This document shows, in pieces, positions 35,700-49,200 of a DNA stretch of 64,000 nt. Made by a program: the position numbers and the translations under genes. How positions within the stretch are numbered: position 1 is the stretch's first letter; each line of letters starts with the position of its first letter. This DNA is from Opisthorchis felineus (Eukaryota; Platyhelminthes; Trematoda; Opisthorchiida; Opisthorchiidae). The notes below the pieces were generated by a model. The model did not search any database. It worked only from the letters and a program-made list of their open reading frames with translations, and had not been told where the DNA came from. Where the stretch lies: positions 169,274-233,273 of the forward strand of contig SJOL01004668.1 of assembly GCA_004794785.1 (NCBI GenBank), given 5' to 3'.

Positions 35700-38545
35700 G
35701 ACAGACAGCAAATTCCGACGCGCGCCAGACCGACCAAAAATCATTTGAATTCATAGATGCCATGCTCGAAATTGAAGTCACCGCCATTTGTTGTTAAGGA
35801 TAAGAGCGACTGAACCCTGCTACATTCCCCGGATGATCACTTTTAAAGGACTTCTGCCTTATAGACATCACTGGTAAAAATATTCAAGTTCATGACCTGG
35901 CAATTATTGGATTCTCCTTGAGGATTGCCAAAGGGTCCCCAAAACTCTGACCGTTCACTAGTTAGCAGTCTTAACAGATTCCAACGAGAGGGCTATGAAG
36001 TCAAAACGTGTTTGGATTCTGCACACTGTTCCACATATCCTGCTGTTGACATCCTGAACTCTAAGGGAATCCACTATCTAGGACGATGGCTCCCAATTGT
36101 ATCCCTTCCCATGTAAAATGTTAAAGTAAGGGATTCGGCGAATCCCTTTTGCTGGTGCTCACGAGTCATTTGTCACCCAATCGACCTCGCGTTCTGCAGT
36201 CTGAGTTGTTGCAATGTGATCATGCCACGGCCAGACAGTTTCATCTCACTTTGGGCACAGAAGTAAATGGTTGGATTGTTTGCTCTAGATGTGCATTCAG
36301 TGGATACTAAACTCTTTCGTTGTGCAGTAGCTCTTCAATTGCCAAAGGCTTCCCGCTCGAAGAAAACAAACAAGATTTTCATAAAATGGCCCGGTAAGTA
36401 TAGTTGTAAAGTCTGCAATAAGATTGAAAGTGCCATTTTCTGCCTTTTCACAACTGAACTGCGGGGAATCCAATACATCTTCGTATTAGTTCATCGAGGT
36501 GCGCGCTGTGGCATGTCTAAGATCAGGCTTTTCACCACTGTCGAGCACCACCAGATTTGCTTGAATGAAACCGATAAAGCAGAGTATTTATGGAGTGACC
36601 TTCACTTTGCGTTCCAACTAGTGAGCAAGGCCGTCAAAATAAAATGTGCCGGTAAGTAGTAGCTCAAAAATGTGGTTACTGCTGTGGCACTGTAAAACAA
36701 GCACAGTGGACATTCGTACATTCTGAGGACTTCGTTTTATTCAAACAAACAAATATTGTTGCTCAGGCGTCACGCTCCCGGCTGATAACATGGTAATTCC
36801 TTCAATAATATTCTGAGACCACACCGGGCATAGTGACTCAGTTCTGTTCGAGAGTGATGTGGCCTACAGGTACCATGAATAAGGTAACGATAGTGACGGC
36901 ACATTCAGACATCTGGCGCAAAATTCGCACAAATCTGACACCTAAATGACCCGTTCTTGAAATGAACAGGGAAAGACTGGTTCCGTCAGAGTTCGTCCAG
37001 ATAAGCATGTTGTTGTTGCAGATAAGCAAGTTGTCTGATGCATGTTCTTGAATAAAGCCAGTTTTTGCGAACGTTGTTACAAAAGTGGACAACCTCCCGC
37101 GACACGGCGCTTTTTCAGCTTGATAAAGTATATACATCGGAGCACGTGATACAGAAACTTAGTCTTTTGTATGAGCGCATCCCACCCAATGACAAAACTA
37201 GCGTTGATATGCGAAAATCGCCCCGAGAGAAACCAAGACTTTTACGACTGTGGTTGTTCAATGGCATACTGGGAAATGTACTAGTCTGAGGATTTCGTGA
37301 TTCTCAAATATATCAGTAGCCCCACGAAACCGTCCTTGATCCCTTAATTTGTGAGCAACTAACGGCTCATCTGAAATTTTGCGTGCACATGTGCTGATGA
37401 TTAGAGGCCAATATTGGCGACACTGATGAATCTATTTCGAACAAACCAGGACGACGATGAGAAGAGGCTTGTACGGTCGGAAAGGAAAAGGGAAACAAAC
37501 ATCGTTTTTCGGCAAACCTGAAGCTTGACACCTGAAAGAGGAAATAAATGTGACTGATGTTGGGTCTAGATGTGACGAGCGCTGCAGCGACCTCTTCGTT
37601 GCCGCACATAGATTAAATGTTGACTTCGAACAAATAACCAGTGAGTTCGGTAGTCATGTCCAGTCGACTTCATCTGACAGCGTGACCCTCACAAATTGTA
37701 CACAGATGGCCTAATGGTAGCCTCCATATATGAGAAAATAACGAGGATGGGTGTTAAATGGTGCCAAATTGCCCGTGTAAGGCAGTTTCGATAGCTTTGA
37801 ATTATAGGACTGATCTCCGATGACGCAATCTTGCAGCCGTTCGAACGAGAATCACCATAATAATCGAATGCCATCTCAATGAACGATCGTCAGCTCAAAC
37901 CAAGAGCTTGGGGGGAGGGGGGCGAACCATACAGGGTGTGTAAAGGTGGGATAGCGTTACCTGAAAAAAAGCAAATTTCCGCTTTGCCATTCTTCTGAAT
38001 GGGCTGCCGAGATATCCGTATCACAGACCAGTATTTTTTTCGAAATTCGAAACTTTCGCCGACCTATCCTACCCATCTGTATACAGATCCAAATACGCAC
38101 CGAGTCATTCCAACTGATGATCGATTAGTTCTCAATCTCATCTAAACTGTTGCGGCACAAGTGTGCACTGTGGAGCAGTTCCTATCATTCCTTAGGGCTC
38201 AGAACTCCTCCTGAGACCATAGAAAATTTTCGCAGCTTAGTCCAGTAATTCAGAAAGCTGCACTGATTGTCACGTGTCAAGGATTTGTTTGTCTAATTGT
38301 CAAACATACACAAGGAGAAGGCTTTCTGTGCAATTAGCGTCAATACAGGTACTGCCAACCGTGACGATTTTACGAAGTTTCAAGTGATGTCTTTGGTAAC
38401 CGATTCAGGTATGACGTTTTTCAAGAACCGCGTATATATTCTCGTAGCTTCCAACCAGCTTCTACCAATACAAGCTCACGACTATATACCTATTGTTATA
38501 TCTCGATATGTTGACCACGTTTGTCAAAATTATGAACGGCAAACT
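35700..38545. other. intergenic stretch, nothing certain
   Basis: A frame of 130 codons at 36267-36659 and an exon-like frame near 35960-36115 are not recognised. A 9-bp hairpin with a 3-base loop lies at 36128-36148. Confidence 0.3.
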
Positions 38546-38547
38546 CC

Positions 38548-38780
38548 ATCATCATCATCATCATCGACAGCATGACATCAGTGTTCAACACCGATGCTTC
38601 ACTGCCGTACAACCATGAGTTATTTGAAAGCCTTATTGTGAAGGAAAGAATAAAGGTGGACGGGGAAGGGACTTAGTGCTAGCCTACTACAACCATTCCG
38701 AGGTGCCTACGCCTCCAGTCAATCATTCAGGCAATCTGGATAGAAACTGACAACAAGATCGCCACTGACATCGGTTGNTT
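38548..38780 (-). mobile_element. RTE family 1 3' fragment
   Basis: This is a near-identical counterpart of 59640-59870: a (CAT)n run with GACAGCATGACATCAGTG, ACAACCATGAGTTATTTGAA and GTGGACGGGGAAGGGACTTA. It continues into the last codons of the protein and breaks at an undetermined base, N, at 38778. Confidence 0.85.
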
Positions 38781-38789
38781 TCCAAAGGA

Positions 38790-41700
38790 GAGCGTCCACT
38801 GGCAACCCAGTCACTGTGGTATTCGTTATCAAGCGGGCACGAATTGAGCAGTGGATTACCTATTTTTGTTGTTATTTAACAACCTCCCAATACACATCCA
38901 CTGTTGCCACGAGCAACTGGCAGATAATGAATAGGGACGGCATGACCGACCGATTTCTAACACAGAAATACAGTTCGACAATCTCTAGAGACATGGATCA
39001 TCAAGAAAAGACCAGCAATCACAGAGGAACTGTCGGTTTTTATGGTGATTTGGAAAAGGATGTTCACTGCAGTAAGGTAGTCTTCGACTGGAAGGCATGT
39101 CTGTGTTTAGAAGCGATTCCTAAAGAAGATATCGGGTTAGTAGGGTGAAAACATTAGAAATAACCGAATTCAGCCCGAATGCCGAAAGTATCCAACAGTA
39201 CAAACACTCGGTCGATCCATTAATCGAATGGCGAGACAGTTGCAGCTTGGCGCGTGCAGACGTCACGTGACATTCGAAGACGTTGTGACCTGAAAGTCAA
39301 ACCGACGAATCCATGCATCTAAAATCAGGACCGAGAGCATGCCAGGAAAAAAACAGCTAAGTAAACAAATTCGCTGCTGACAGCCGCAGTTTTGCTGGGG
39401 GTCCGTAAATATGACGTACCGCCTTCTGTAAGTACTGCGCTTGTAACATTGGAATCTTGATCTTTCGGATACTTGTACATGAAGGATATCTGACATGCCC
39501 GGCCGAGACCCACTGCGTTTACGCAGCCCCAGGATACATTCACGTTTTTACCGGACAGTTGCTAGTTGCATTCCGAGCTAACTCAATCAGGTGGCTATCG
39601 ACCAGCACAGTAAATGTTTTCTGCATATATGGTGTGAGGGTAGGGCCAGCATCTTTATACCATGTGTATTCAACAACTGATTCATCCGGATGGAGTAAGT
39701 TTACCGAAATGTCACACAGCGACGGGCCCGTCCTTCTGAAGCCTCGTCATCTATAACCGTACCATCAGTTTTAGATACCACTGGTTGGCCGTCGGAAACG
39801 GAGACCCCAGTTGACCGTACCATGACCGGGTGACTGTGGGGAAATTCCACGCATATAATAATATACAGCTATGATATTGAGACGGAGCACGGCGCAGCAT
39901 CAATGGAAGCAACAGTGTGGAACCCTGGCGCTTCACTGCTGCGCAACAAAACAATAGATTTCCATAAACCACCTTTATGCCCCCGGATGACATTGGGTGA
40001 GAAGCAAAGAAGTGGTTGGTTGTGGTGAGCTCAAATCGCCCCAGCAGAAAATTCAACGATCCGCATGCTTGTGGTTAATGGTATTAAGGAAGTGCTGCAC
40101 TGTTCGCTGACAACTATCGTATACAAACGTCTGTCACATTCACAATTGGGGGAGGGAAACACAGGCACTCGAAAGGGCTGTACAGGCTTGGCGTTGACCA
40201 AGTTGGAAAAAACCGTTAGTTTAATCGCGATTTGGGGAATAGGGGGATTAAGCACCGACGGTAGTACGTCATTAGGCAGTGACTGGATCACGTATCGTTT
40301 TTGCTAACTTGTGACATAAACAGGGAGAAAAACAATCACCCAGTGCATGAGGTTAGTTGAAACCGTAGAGTTTACAAATTAGCTCCACGACAGGATCCTG
40401 AACAAAATGACGCACAGTCCTAGTTTTGCTACGTCACCCATTTCCAATAGCACTATCTGCCAAAACAGCGATGCACCTGTCAGATGGATTACCAAGTACG
40501 AAGCGGAATTGTTCCACAATTCAAAATAAATTCAAAACATCGGTTTTGAATTGATAATGCATCATGATAAATACACCACGCAACTTCAAAAAAGCGGATG
40601 AGGTGCATCCATCACTTGACGCATGGGCACACCTGTTCATCGCTACGGGTGTGGCGTAATGCGCCAGATGACACCCTCAAATTATCGAGTCATCAGGCAG
40701 TAGGCCAATTGTCACGTGACTGTAGCTCTCGGTGAAGCTTCGCGGAAGGGAATCATCCAGTGTACTGGTTAATTTTATCACTTTACAGATTAATCCCTTC
40801 GACGGACGAATGACTATCCGTCCATTAAGCTCTTTTGAAGCATGAGCCCCCACTCGTGAGCCTGTCCAGATGGTCTTTTCCATTGTATCCTCTGTTATAA
40901 CGTCATCAGTCAATCACACTGAGCTCGTCGCGTGACATAAATGATCCAGTACGTTATTTTGCAATAGCTGTCGTAGCAGTAAAGCTCGTTATTGTTAGTA
41001 TTGTTACATCCGTCATTCCCACGTCAATGCCACCATGACTTCCGTCGAGCAACGTAAATGGGATATGACTGACACGTGTCCTTTAACGATTTGTCGGATT
41101 TGCTGATTGAGAAGAAAGGGATCCTCCAACCCGTTTGACCATACCTGTCGGAAAGTGACTCAATTCTCGTCTAAACTAATTGTGCACCGTAGACCGGTTG
41201 GATGAAAAGATGAGTACAAGCAAACCATGACCCGTGAACATCAATGCATAGCTATGGACTGTTCACGTTCTTCATGAATCAATCAGAAATGCCCGATGCG
41301 TCGATGTCAGTTGGTTAGTTGCATCTCCAGTGAGCTTTGTAAAAGGCGTTGCAAGCAATGGTGGGCCTACCTACAAAACTTCGATTGAACCAACATTATG
41401 CGGTGCTCAAGAAAGATTTCGCCGTTAGGCACTGCGCACCGGGTGCAGTTCAGCCAAGAAACACGACCTGAACAGCGTAGTTCTGTGAGACTTTTGCGGG
41501 AAGCGCATCCGAAGACAGACGGGCTCAATAAAAACGGGCACCGATTTTGTCTTTGTCTCCGACGGTGTGACGGGCCTTATTAGGTCCCCCACTAACGCGG
41601 GTGATCCGCGTAGCTCCAGGAATCGGAAGTGAATATAGGTAGATGACCAACCAGTGATAGTTATGCAAAAAGGACGTATATGATGGTCACCACCCAGGGT

Positions 41701-44700
41701 ACACACAGCAAAGACGCTGCAGGTAACGACAAACACCTGGAGGAAAGCAAACAACTTTGCCATAACTCAGAGTAAGCTGTAAAGGGGAAACACGTGCCAT
41801 GGATGGCACACTATATGAAACATGACTGATCAGGACAGGGGCTACTGGTATCCCAGGAGAGCCATACAAGCCGTCCAATAGCTTACGTGATCGAAAGAGA
41901 TGCACCAACTCTTAGCCGATGGGTGGTGCCATCATTTGGGGCAGAAATGGGGTGAATTGGGGACGATAACTGATCGGAGGGAGAGGAGTACTCATCTGTT
42001 CTCCGCCGCGCCAAAGAAGTAAAGGAGAGAACACACTGCGACGGCTCCTGATGACATGCAAGAGGCAATTCCGCCAGCATCGAGGTAAGCTTCTGAAGAC
42101 GGCGTACACCTGAACCAAAAGTGTGCTCGTTATATCGACACCATCCTCTCCGTAACTTAAAAATAGGTAAATTCATACAAGATTGGTAGTGGTAGTGGTA
42201 GTTCGAAGAAAGCAACTACAAGACAATTCAGACAATACATCGGGGGGAGGGTGGGGGGGGGGGAACTCCGTAAGTTTAAAACGAACCGGTCAATATGCTG
42301 GAATATATAAATGTAACGGCACACCGACGCTGAGATTGGCTATTCAACAGGTTTTGCGACTTCGATCTAATTAGAAAGACAGTGTCAGATCGACTAATAA
42401 GCAACTCTGGATTTTCCCCGACAGAACTGGGAGCAATTGTTTCCGCACTGTGAATTCCTTCCAAACGTGCTCAGGAAGGATGCTTCAGCTAAGTCCTCGC
42501 TACTTCGTATACGGGGACTTTATTAAAATGGAGGCTGTCTGTGCCATAGTTTGAACAACCCGAAGAAATATCCATTCAAAGCCGGCAAAAGAAGTTATGG
42601 AGCAAGTGGTTTCCGGTGCTGTTCAACAACAACAATCGTGAAGTCGAGCCATCTGGCATGACCATTCACAGCATATCAGCGGGCGTAGGGTGGACTAGGG
42701 TGAATGTATAGTCCTTACCTGAAAAGAATACGAACAAAGTGGACTACTACCAGTACCGAAAGGCTGCGGAACATGTACTTTACCTCAAAACCTAGTAGAT
42801 CAGATCCAAAGGCCGTGACTTCAAAAAAAAATCGGCAGCCCTTCCGACATGTGTCTGATTTATTAGCAACGACCACTCCCAGTCCATTAACAAATTTCTA
42901 CCATCGGGAGGGAAGTGCAGTTTATGGCAAGTAATATGGGAGCTGATTTCAGTATCTGGGCTGAGTATTCTTGCAGGAACCCGTCAGCATCTACCTGCAA
43001 TTGTGCCAAAAACGGGGCAATTTCGTTCGAACGACCCGGTAGCGAGGTACTGAAATCCTAACCACAAAAGGAACTCGCCGTATCTTCAGGAAGTTTTCGC
43101 TTTTCATGCGTGGTTTGGGTCTTCGAGTGTTTGGATTTTCCCACCACCAACTTTTGCTACAACCTCTTCATTGTTTCAATTGTTATGTTTATGTTGACGA
43201 ACCCCTGGGTCATCGTGCGGGAGTTGTTGCATCTGAACAGACTAGCTAGACAGCAACGAAGCTCATTAGAATCATCTGCCAGATAAATTTTTTCATCTTC
43301 TGAACCAGCACCATCAATAAATGCTGGTGCTTGCCTGCGATACAATCAAGAAAATGTGAGCACTGAAAAGAAAGAGGGACAAGGATGCACTACGAACAAC
43401 CACACATCCTCATGAAAAACGACCGAGAACTAAATTTCCGGTCGAGGTGGGGTGTTCCAGGAAAGCTCAGATGAAAAAAGCGTGGTGGCGCACCTGATTT
43501 GTCCGCTTTACAGGAATAGACCGACATGCGAAAGGAAGATGATTTTACATGTTTTCAGTTATAATGCCTTGCAAAACTTTTTCATTGATGTGTAGAAGGT
43601 TCCAACAGGAAAGCGACTCAACGTTCAACCAGCGGCCGTTTGTTTGTACCGACCAGGACATAACCCACGCGGGGCCATCCACTTATATTTCCTCATCCAC
43701 AAACGTAATAACCAGAGCTAATGCGCCAGCGACTAATGGATCGAACGAACGGAGCAACCAACGTGGCTCGCATAACTGGCAATAAAGTCAGCAAAACCAG
43801 TGAACCATGCTACGGATGGATGGTGACCATTCGCGCATCGAACTCGTCGCATGCGAATGACTGAAGTACTGTGAACGAAAGTCCACGAAGCCTCGACACT
43901 TTGTCGATTTAACTCACCCGTTCTTCTTCGTACCTGGGTTTTTACTGATAGGACACCTCGGTCGAAAAATCAGTATGCTACTTAGTCCCGTTTTTTGAGG
44001 GTCACAAAACATCTTTCCAAATAGAGGGACAAGAAAAGGACCAAAGATAGGCTAAAAGTTAGGCGAGAACATGCAGATCAGATCTCGCTGTTTTTGACTC
44101 ATCTCATTTCGCATTGAAATGATTCGAACACGAGGTCATCCTCGTTGTCGCAGGTTGAAAGATGTAATTTCATAAGTTCGGAAGCTTACAGGACAACGCA
44201 GGCTGTCACAGGAAACTGCTACCCTGATGTTTGTTTCATTTGAACTCGCAATCCCCCCATTCTGTTGCGTTCCATGCCACATGTTGCTGTGGTAACGACA
44301 CATTGCATACACATGGTTGTCAAACTGGACAGAACTGACCACCTGTGCTGTTCCCAGAAGACGCCATCCCCACAAATGAACACTACGGGTGATTAAAAAG
44401 AAGTGTGACCCATTTGCGTTCGTGTGGGATACATATCAATCCATCCTCAAAAGCACATGTAAATCGCATATCTGACTGGTTCCCCGAACTGGCATTTCTG
44501 TTGTGCAGCGGATATCCATGAGGTGATCAAGGAGTGATTTACAAAAAGGATATTTCGGGGCTTGATAGGATGGACATGGCCAACAGAAATTTCTTCAGAA
44601 CTAATGGAGTCAAATAATACACCAAAGAGGAAACATCCCTGACTGACCCTTCAACATTAGTAACCCATTCTTCGGTTGCATCGCAGCATTAAATTAATGA

Positions 44701-45290
44701 ACTGACTGCACCACACAGCTAGTTTTTGTTAATTATGATTGTGCTGGATAGTTGTTTCACAGATCACCTTGAAGTAAAACAGTCGTCCACCGCATGCTCG
44801 AGCACGCTCACTTGTGTCGATCAGTGGGTTTTTGTTAACGTTAACCTTCAAAGAAAAAGGTCATATACGTAGGGTGTAATGACATGTACATCCTACGTTC
44901 AATTCGCTGATTACACCGAATATGCGTTAAGCTGAGCAATGTTGTCTGTCGCAGTCCGCTGCACAAGAAGAGCCATGATAGCGTTGAGCGGCCTTCTCTC
45001 TCCTCATTACACTTAAATCGGTCAACCTTAGCAATGCCTGTCAGTTCAATCCGTATATACCGATACCCACATCCGAGCGGTGGCCTGAATTTACACGTGG
45101 GGGAATATTGCATATTTTCTCAAGAGATGGGTAGACAAACAAGAACGATGAAGAAAGTATTGCCACCGAACTGTCGGTTTCTAAAGGACCAAAGTTTGTC
45201 AGTAACTTCCAGGAAAGTTATTTGCGTGAGGCGGTATGAAAAACCGCATGATACACGGTGGGGCGAGGTTACAGCGCGAGATAGAGGTTG
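38790..45290. other. long intergenic stretch, nothing recognised
   Basis: Six and a half kilobases hold no convincing exon or repeat relationship. Simple repeats are present: GGTAGT units at 42184-42203 and a G-rich run at 42242-42263. Short frames such as that near 43160-43345 (FIDGAGSEDEKIYLADDSNE, - strand) look protein-like, but I cannot place them. Confidence 0.3.
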
Positions 45291-45306
45291 AGTTTTCGGT
45301 GGATTG

Positions 45307-45486
45307 AAAAAAACCGTTCAGCTGTAGCACTCTTTCAGTTCCTAACTGCCATGCCACCCGAAGGAAGCACGAGGGCTGGGATACTGCCAGGTTGCCCAAG
45401 CCTAGACAGGGGAAGTCGAGAGACAGAGGTCGGGTTCGAACCACGGACCTTCAGGTCAGTAAATTCGCGCTAACCATTGAGCCATC
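45307..45486 (-). mobile_element. tRNA-derived SINE, family B, full-length copy with target duplication
   Basis: Read on the - strand it begins GATGGCTCAATGGTTAGCGC (A box), has the B box GGTTCGAACCC, and ends in a T-rich tail CGGTTTTTTT. An 11-base direct repeat TCGGTGGATTG flanks it at 45296-45306 and 45487-45497, a clear target-site duplication. Because the flanks are still identical, this insertion is relatively young. Confidence 0.85.
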
Positions 45487-45499
45487 TCGGTGGATTGGG

Positions 45500-46160
45500 T
45501 TGGTTTAGGCCCCAGAATTGACGAATACACCGGTTGTCTAGGCAGACACCACCACTACTGATTAGTACCGTCGAAACCAAGCATTATTCAGTTCATTCAT
45601 CCTAGACCACGATGATGTTTTAATTTGTAACAGGAAATAATCATGGTTCCTTCATGCCGTTCGGCGTTGTAGTGAAAGTTTCGCCTGAGCTTTGCTCAAA
45701 GCGAATGATGCCCTCGTAAGATGCCAGCTTATTTACGATATATATATATATATATAACATACTTTCCCCTAATTCCGACATCAACTGATAATATGTGTCT
45801 TGACACCCCTATCCAAATGGTTTTCCGTTGGGGGTAGAGCCTATCTATTTANCACCGTTGCAAACAGCACACAACGATACGCGATCGGAAGCGGCACGCC
45901 ACTTTTATTCATTGATATCGTTTCGCAGCAGTACACTCAGACATAGCCAACAACATCGGCTCGTTGGGTTGTTTGATGCACCTCATCTGTTTAAAGGGTA
46001 TGGATCTTGCACCGCCATCAGAGCCATAGAAGTCACAAGAATAGTAATTGGGATAATGGGTGCCCACATCCCGATTAAGGTATGCACCGCCAGAAGAGAT
46101 TATGTGCAAAAAGTTTTATGGCGATGAGCTAAAACAGGTGTTGATGTGGAGAGGCTAACA
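45500..46160. other. stretch downstream of the NCOA5 gene
   Basis: A TA microsatellite lies at about 45738-45757 and an undetermined base at 45852. No gene is recognised. Confidence 0.35.
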
Positions 46161-46168
46161 ACATAGAC

Positions 46169-46174
46169 TTTATA
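46169..46174 (-). promoter_or_regulatory. possible poly(A) signal of NCOA5 (TATAAA)
   Basis: TATAAA on the - strand lies about 114 bases after the stop codon. It is the nearest hexamer variant seen. Confidence 0.35.
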
Positions 46175-46287
46175 GGAAATTTTTCAAACGGAAGTTTGAT
46201 TGAAAATGCAAGATTGAACATTGTAAGAAATACGCGCTCTGATTTAACTGCTTACGTGGGATACTCAGAAAGTCGAAAACGAACGTC

Positions 46288-49200
46288 TTAATAGTAAGGT
46301 TGTCCTGCATAAGGATAGCCAGGAACATGCTGCATGTAATAAGGCGCCATCGCAGGGTACGCTGCAGCAGGACCGGCTGGAACTTGCCCAGGCCTTCCAG
46401 CATATGCATATTTGTAAGGATCTGCCTGCCGGTAGTTGTCCGCAAGAGAGCCAACTGGCGCAACTTCCGTCGCCATCAAATCATGCGGTTGTTGAGTCTG
46501 GCGTTGACCTTTTTGGTCAGGCGATGGATAGGACTGACGTCCATCGGATAAACCACCCCGACCGGCACCACCACCGCGTTTTCCTCGTTTGCGACCTCGC
46601 CAGTGCGGAGCACTCCCTTCCTCATCCCGGGGAATGGCCTGATGGCCAGGAGCCCCCTCATCACTGCCCCTGGAACCAAACTTTTGAGCTGATCCACTGC
46701 CTGCTCTGACCGGTTCTTTCTTCTGTTGGCCAACAGGAGTCTGGCTTTTTGGAACCTCTCCATATGGTTGTTTGTATGTTGAATATCGCTGCGGACCGAA
46801 TCCTTGGCCCGGTTTACTCTCCAGATTTGAGTAGTCTGTCAATTTTTGTGGTTGGCCAAACTTAGCTCTCTCGTCGTCCATGCCACTACCGCAACGTTCC
46901 ATTCGACCAGATCCGAACTTGTTCGGCTCATTACCGTAAGGTGGCCGGTTACCCATTGCACCGGCTCCGCGGTCCATTGATCCAGATGTAGGGCCCTTGG
47001 GGTAACCACTAGATGAACGCCCGCCAAGAACGTCAACGTTCACATTCTGTTGGGAACCAACGGACTGCTGCTGCATGGACGGCTGTTGTTGGGAGAACCG
47101 GTCACTAGGTAGCATCATCAGTGTGTCAATGGCCTGTTGAACAACTGGATTTGCCATGCCAGGTGGCACCTGCTGAACATTAGAAGCGTTCATCTGGGGC
47201 TGTGGAGTGACCGTAGAATTCGGGAGGGCCTGGAAGCTACCTATTCCAGTCAAAGCGTTGGTTGGAGTACTGCTCACTGGTGTTTGTGGATAGAGCATAT
47301 TGAGTATCCGGGATTTCAAGTCCGTTGTGCTTCCATTGTGTCCATCAGCTAAGTCGAAAATTTAGTACATATAGATAAGAACCGATTGTGTAAGGAAAGA
47401 AAAGCAGTTTACACTTGAAACATCACTGACTACATACAATCCGCATTTTTACATCTACCTATGAACACACTATCAAAAAAACAAAACAGAACAGTGTGTT
47501 CGATCCCGATCAATTTGACTGCCTGTGGTAGTGACTCAGCAAGCACAACACTACCTCCAAAATGAACTCGGCGGATAAGTACGGTATGAAAGCGGTACGA
47601 CTGACGGGGACCAGAACCACCTTGTTTTGTTTTTATGACGCGGACAGTTCAAGAGGTAACAACTGCGACGACCATTAGCTCTGTGTAGGATGTCGTTGGG
47701 ACCATGCATCAATGTCGACACTTGCCAAATCAAGATAGGAAACGAAAGCCACTCAAAGCAGAAAAATAAACAAGTCTAGTTAGCCCGTTCACATCAGCAG
47801 CTTTCTACGCACCATAAATCATCCGATTCTTTAAAAAGTTGTCCGGAGGACGAATTTCGACAGCGTACCAGGAGGGCTGGGTGCCGTATACGACAAAGCG
47901 ATACGAGCAAACGAGCCAATCAATGGATCGAAGCATAGTTAAAGGGGCTCACGCGTACATGACAGAGAAGTTACATCTTGATTGAGTTGAAATAGAAAGT
48001 TCGCCTGTAAGATCCAGCCTCCGGAGACTTCCCGTACAACGCACCTTATCAGTCGCTTGACTGAAAACCTGGATGCGGCGACAAAAACCTCAGAAAGACC
48101 GCCGTAATTGATCATCCTCATCGAAAATTAAACTCTTTGGGATGGTAACGAATATCATCGGAGCAAGTCTGCTGACAGCATCAGTGAGAAAACTGAATGT
48201 CAAATTCTCCTCGCAGCTATCCGTGTGTCTCTATGGTCGAAGACTTCCATGCAGCGTTCCCACGAATGTCGCAGGTAACTGACAATATGCCCTTCAAGTT
48301 GTAATGCCGACAGCTCTTTGTTGCACAGCTAGATGATTTAAGAATTCAGGGATGGGTTGTAGAAATCCAATACAAAATATCTCCCCATCCGGTGTACCAT
48401 ATGATAAACGAGTGCATATCAACGTCCAGAAAGAAGTCATATCTAGTAGATATGCGAGCGATGCATCCAACTTGTACTGGAATAAACATAATAAAGGACG
48501 TGCCGATTCGAAGTGAACAATTCCGAAAGGATAAAAAAATAAGCTCAACTCTAACATCCTTTCGGTGCCTGGCTGCCATGCTACCCGGGGAAGCAGAGAG
48601 TTCAGATGCTATCAAGTTGCCCAAGCCTAGACAGGAGCAGTTTAGATGGCGGGGATGTGTGTGAGCTCCATCGTAAGAGCCTCAGCCACCGCGACTGTCA
48701 TCCTGTCACTGAGTTCGAATATTGTTGGATCAACTACAAGATCAAGCGGGCATTCCAAACATCGATTCGCGCTTCCCGGCCAGTGGGTTATTTCGAGCTA
48801 TCTAAGCATCCACTGCAGGTCATCATCATCATCATCATTATCAGCTGAAAGAACCGCGTACTCGTCGTACAGTGGCTATAGCTACCAAAGTTTCGTTCAT
48901 CGATGATTTGGAGAGGTGGGGTAGGTAGCTGCGCATTGGAGGCGGGAGCTGATGCAACTGATGCGTAAATACAGGGTTGTCAGTGAGCTTTTAAGTGGGG
49001 AGATTGGGAGGGGAGCTATGAATTGAAGGCAATAGCTTGGATGCACGAACGCCATTGAGGGCGCGACTGGGCCATGTCTGACAATGTCTCTACCCATTGA
49101 TATGTCCCGTCTCGGAGTCCTCATCCAGGGAGACGGCAATGATCAGCGCAGCTGAGTTTGCTGGTAATGGCTTTTATACTTCGCTGCCAAATCATTGCTT

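Noticed and set aside
36267..36659. 130-codon + strand open frame
   Set aside because: No domain, no splice-site context, unclear composition; insufficient support for a gene.
45288..45473. 61-codon + strand frame with FRSVNSR ending
   Set aside because: Antisense of the SINE family B copy at 45307-45486.
45307..45486. tRNA gene (A and B boxes present)
   Set aside because: No acceptor stem can be formed and the element continues into a SINE body with a target duplication.
46300..46709. Open frames on the + strand and in a second - frame across the last NCOA5 exon
   Set aside because: Shadows of the low-complexity Gln/Gly/Arg-rich coding sequence.
48820..48845. CRISPR-like or minisatellite array
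   Set aside because: It is a plain trinucleotide tail of an RTE copy; no spaced repeats of CRISPR type occur anywhere in the window.
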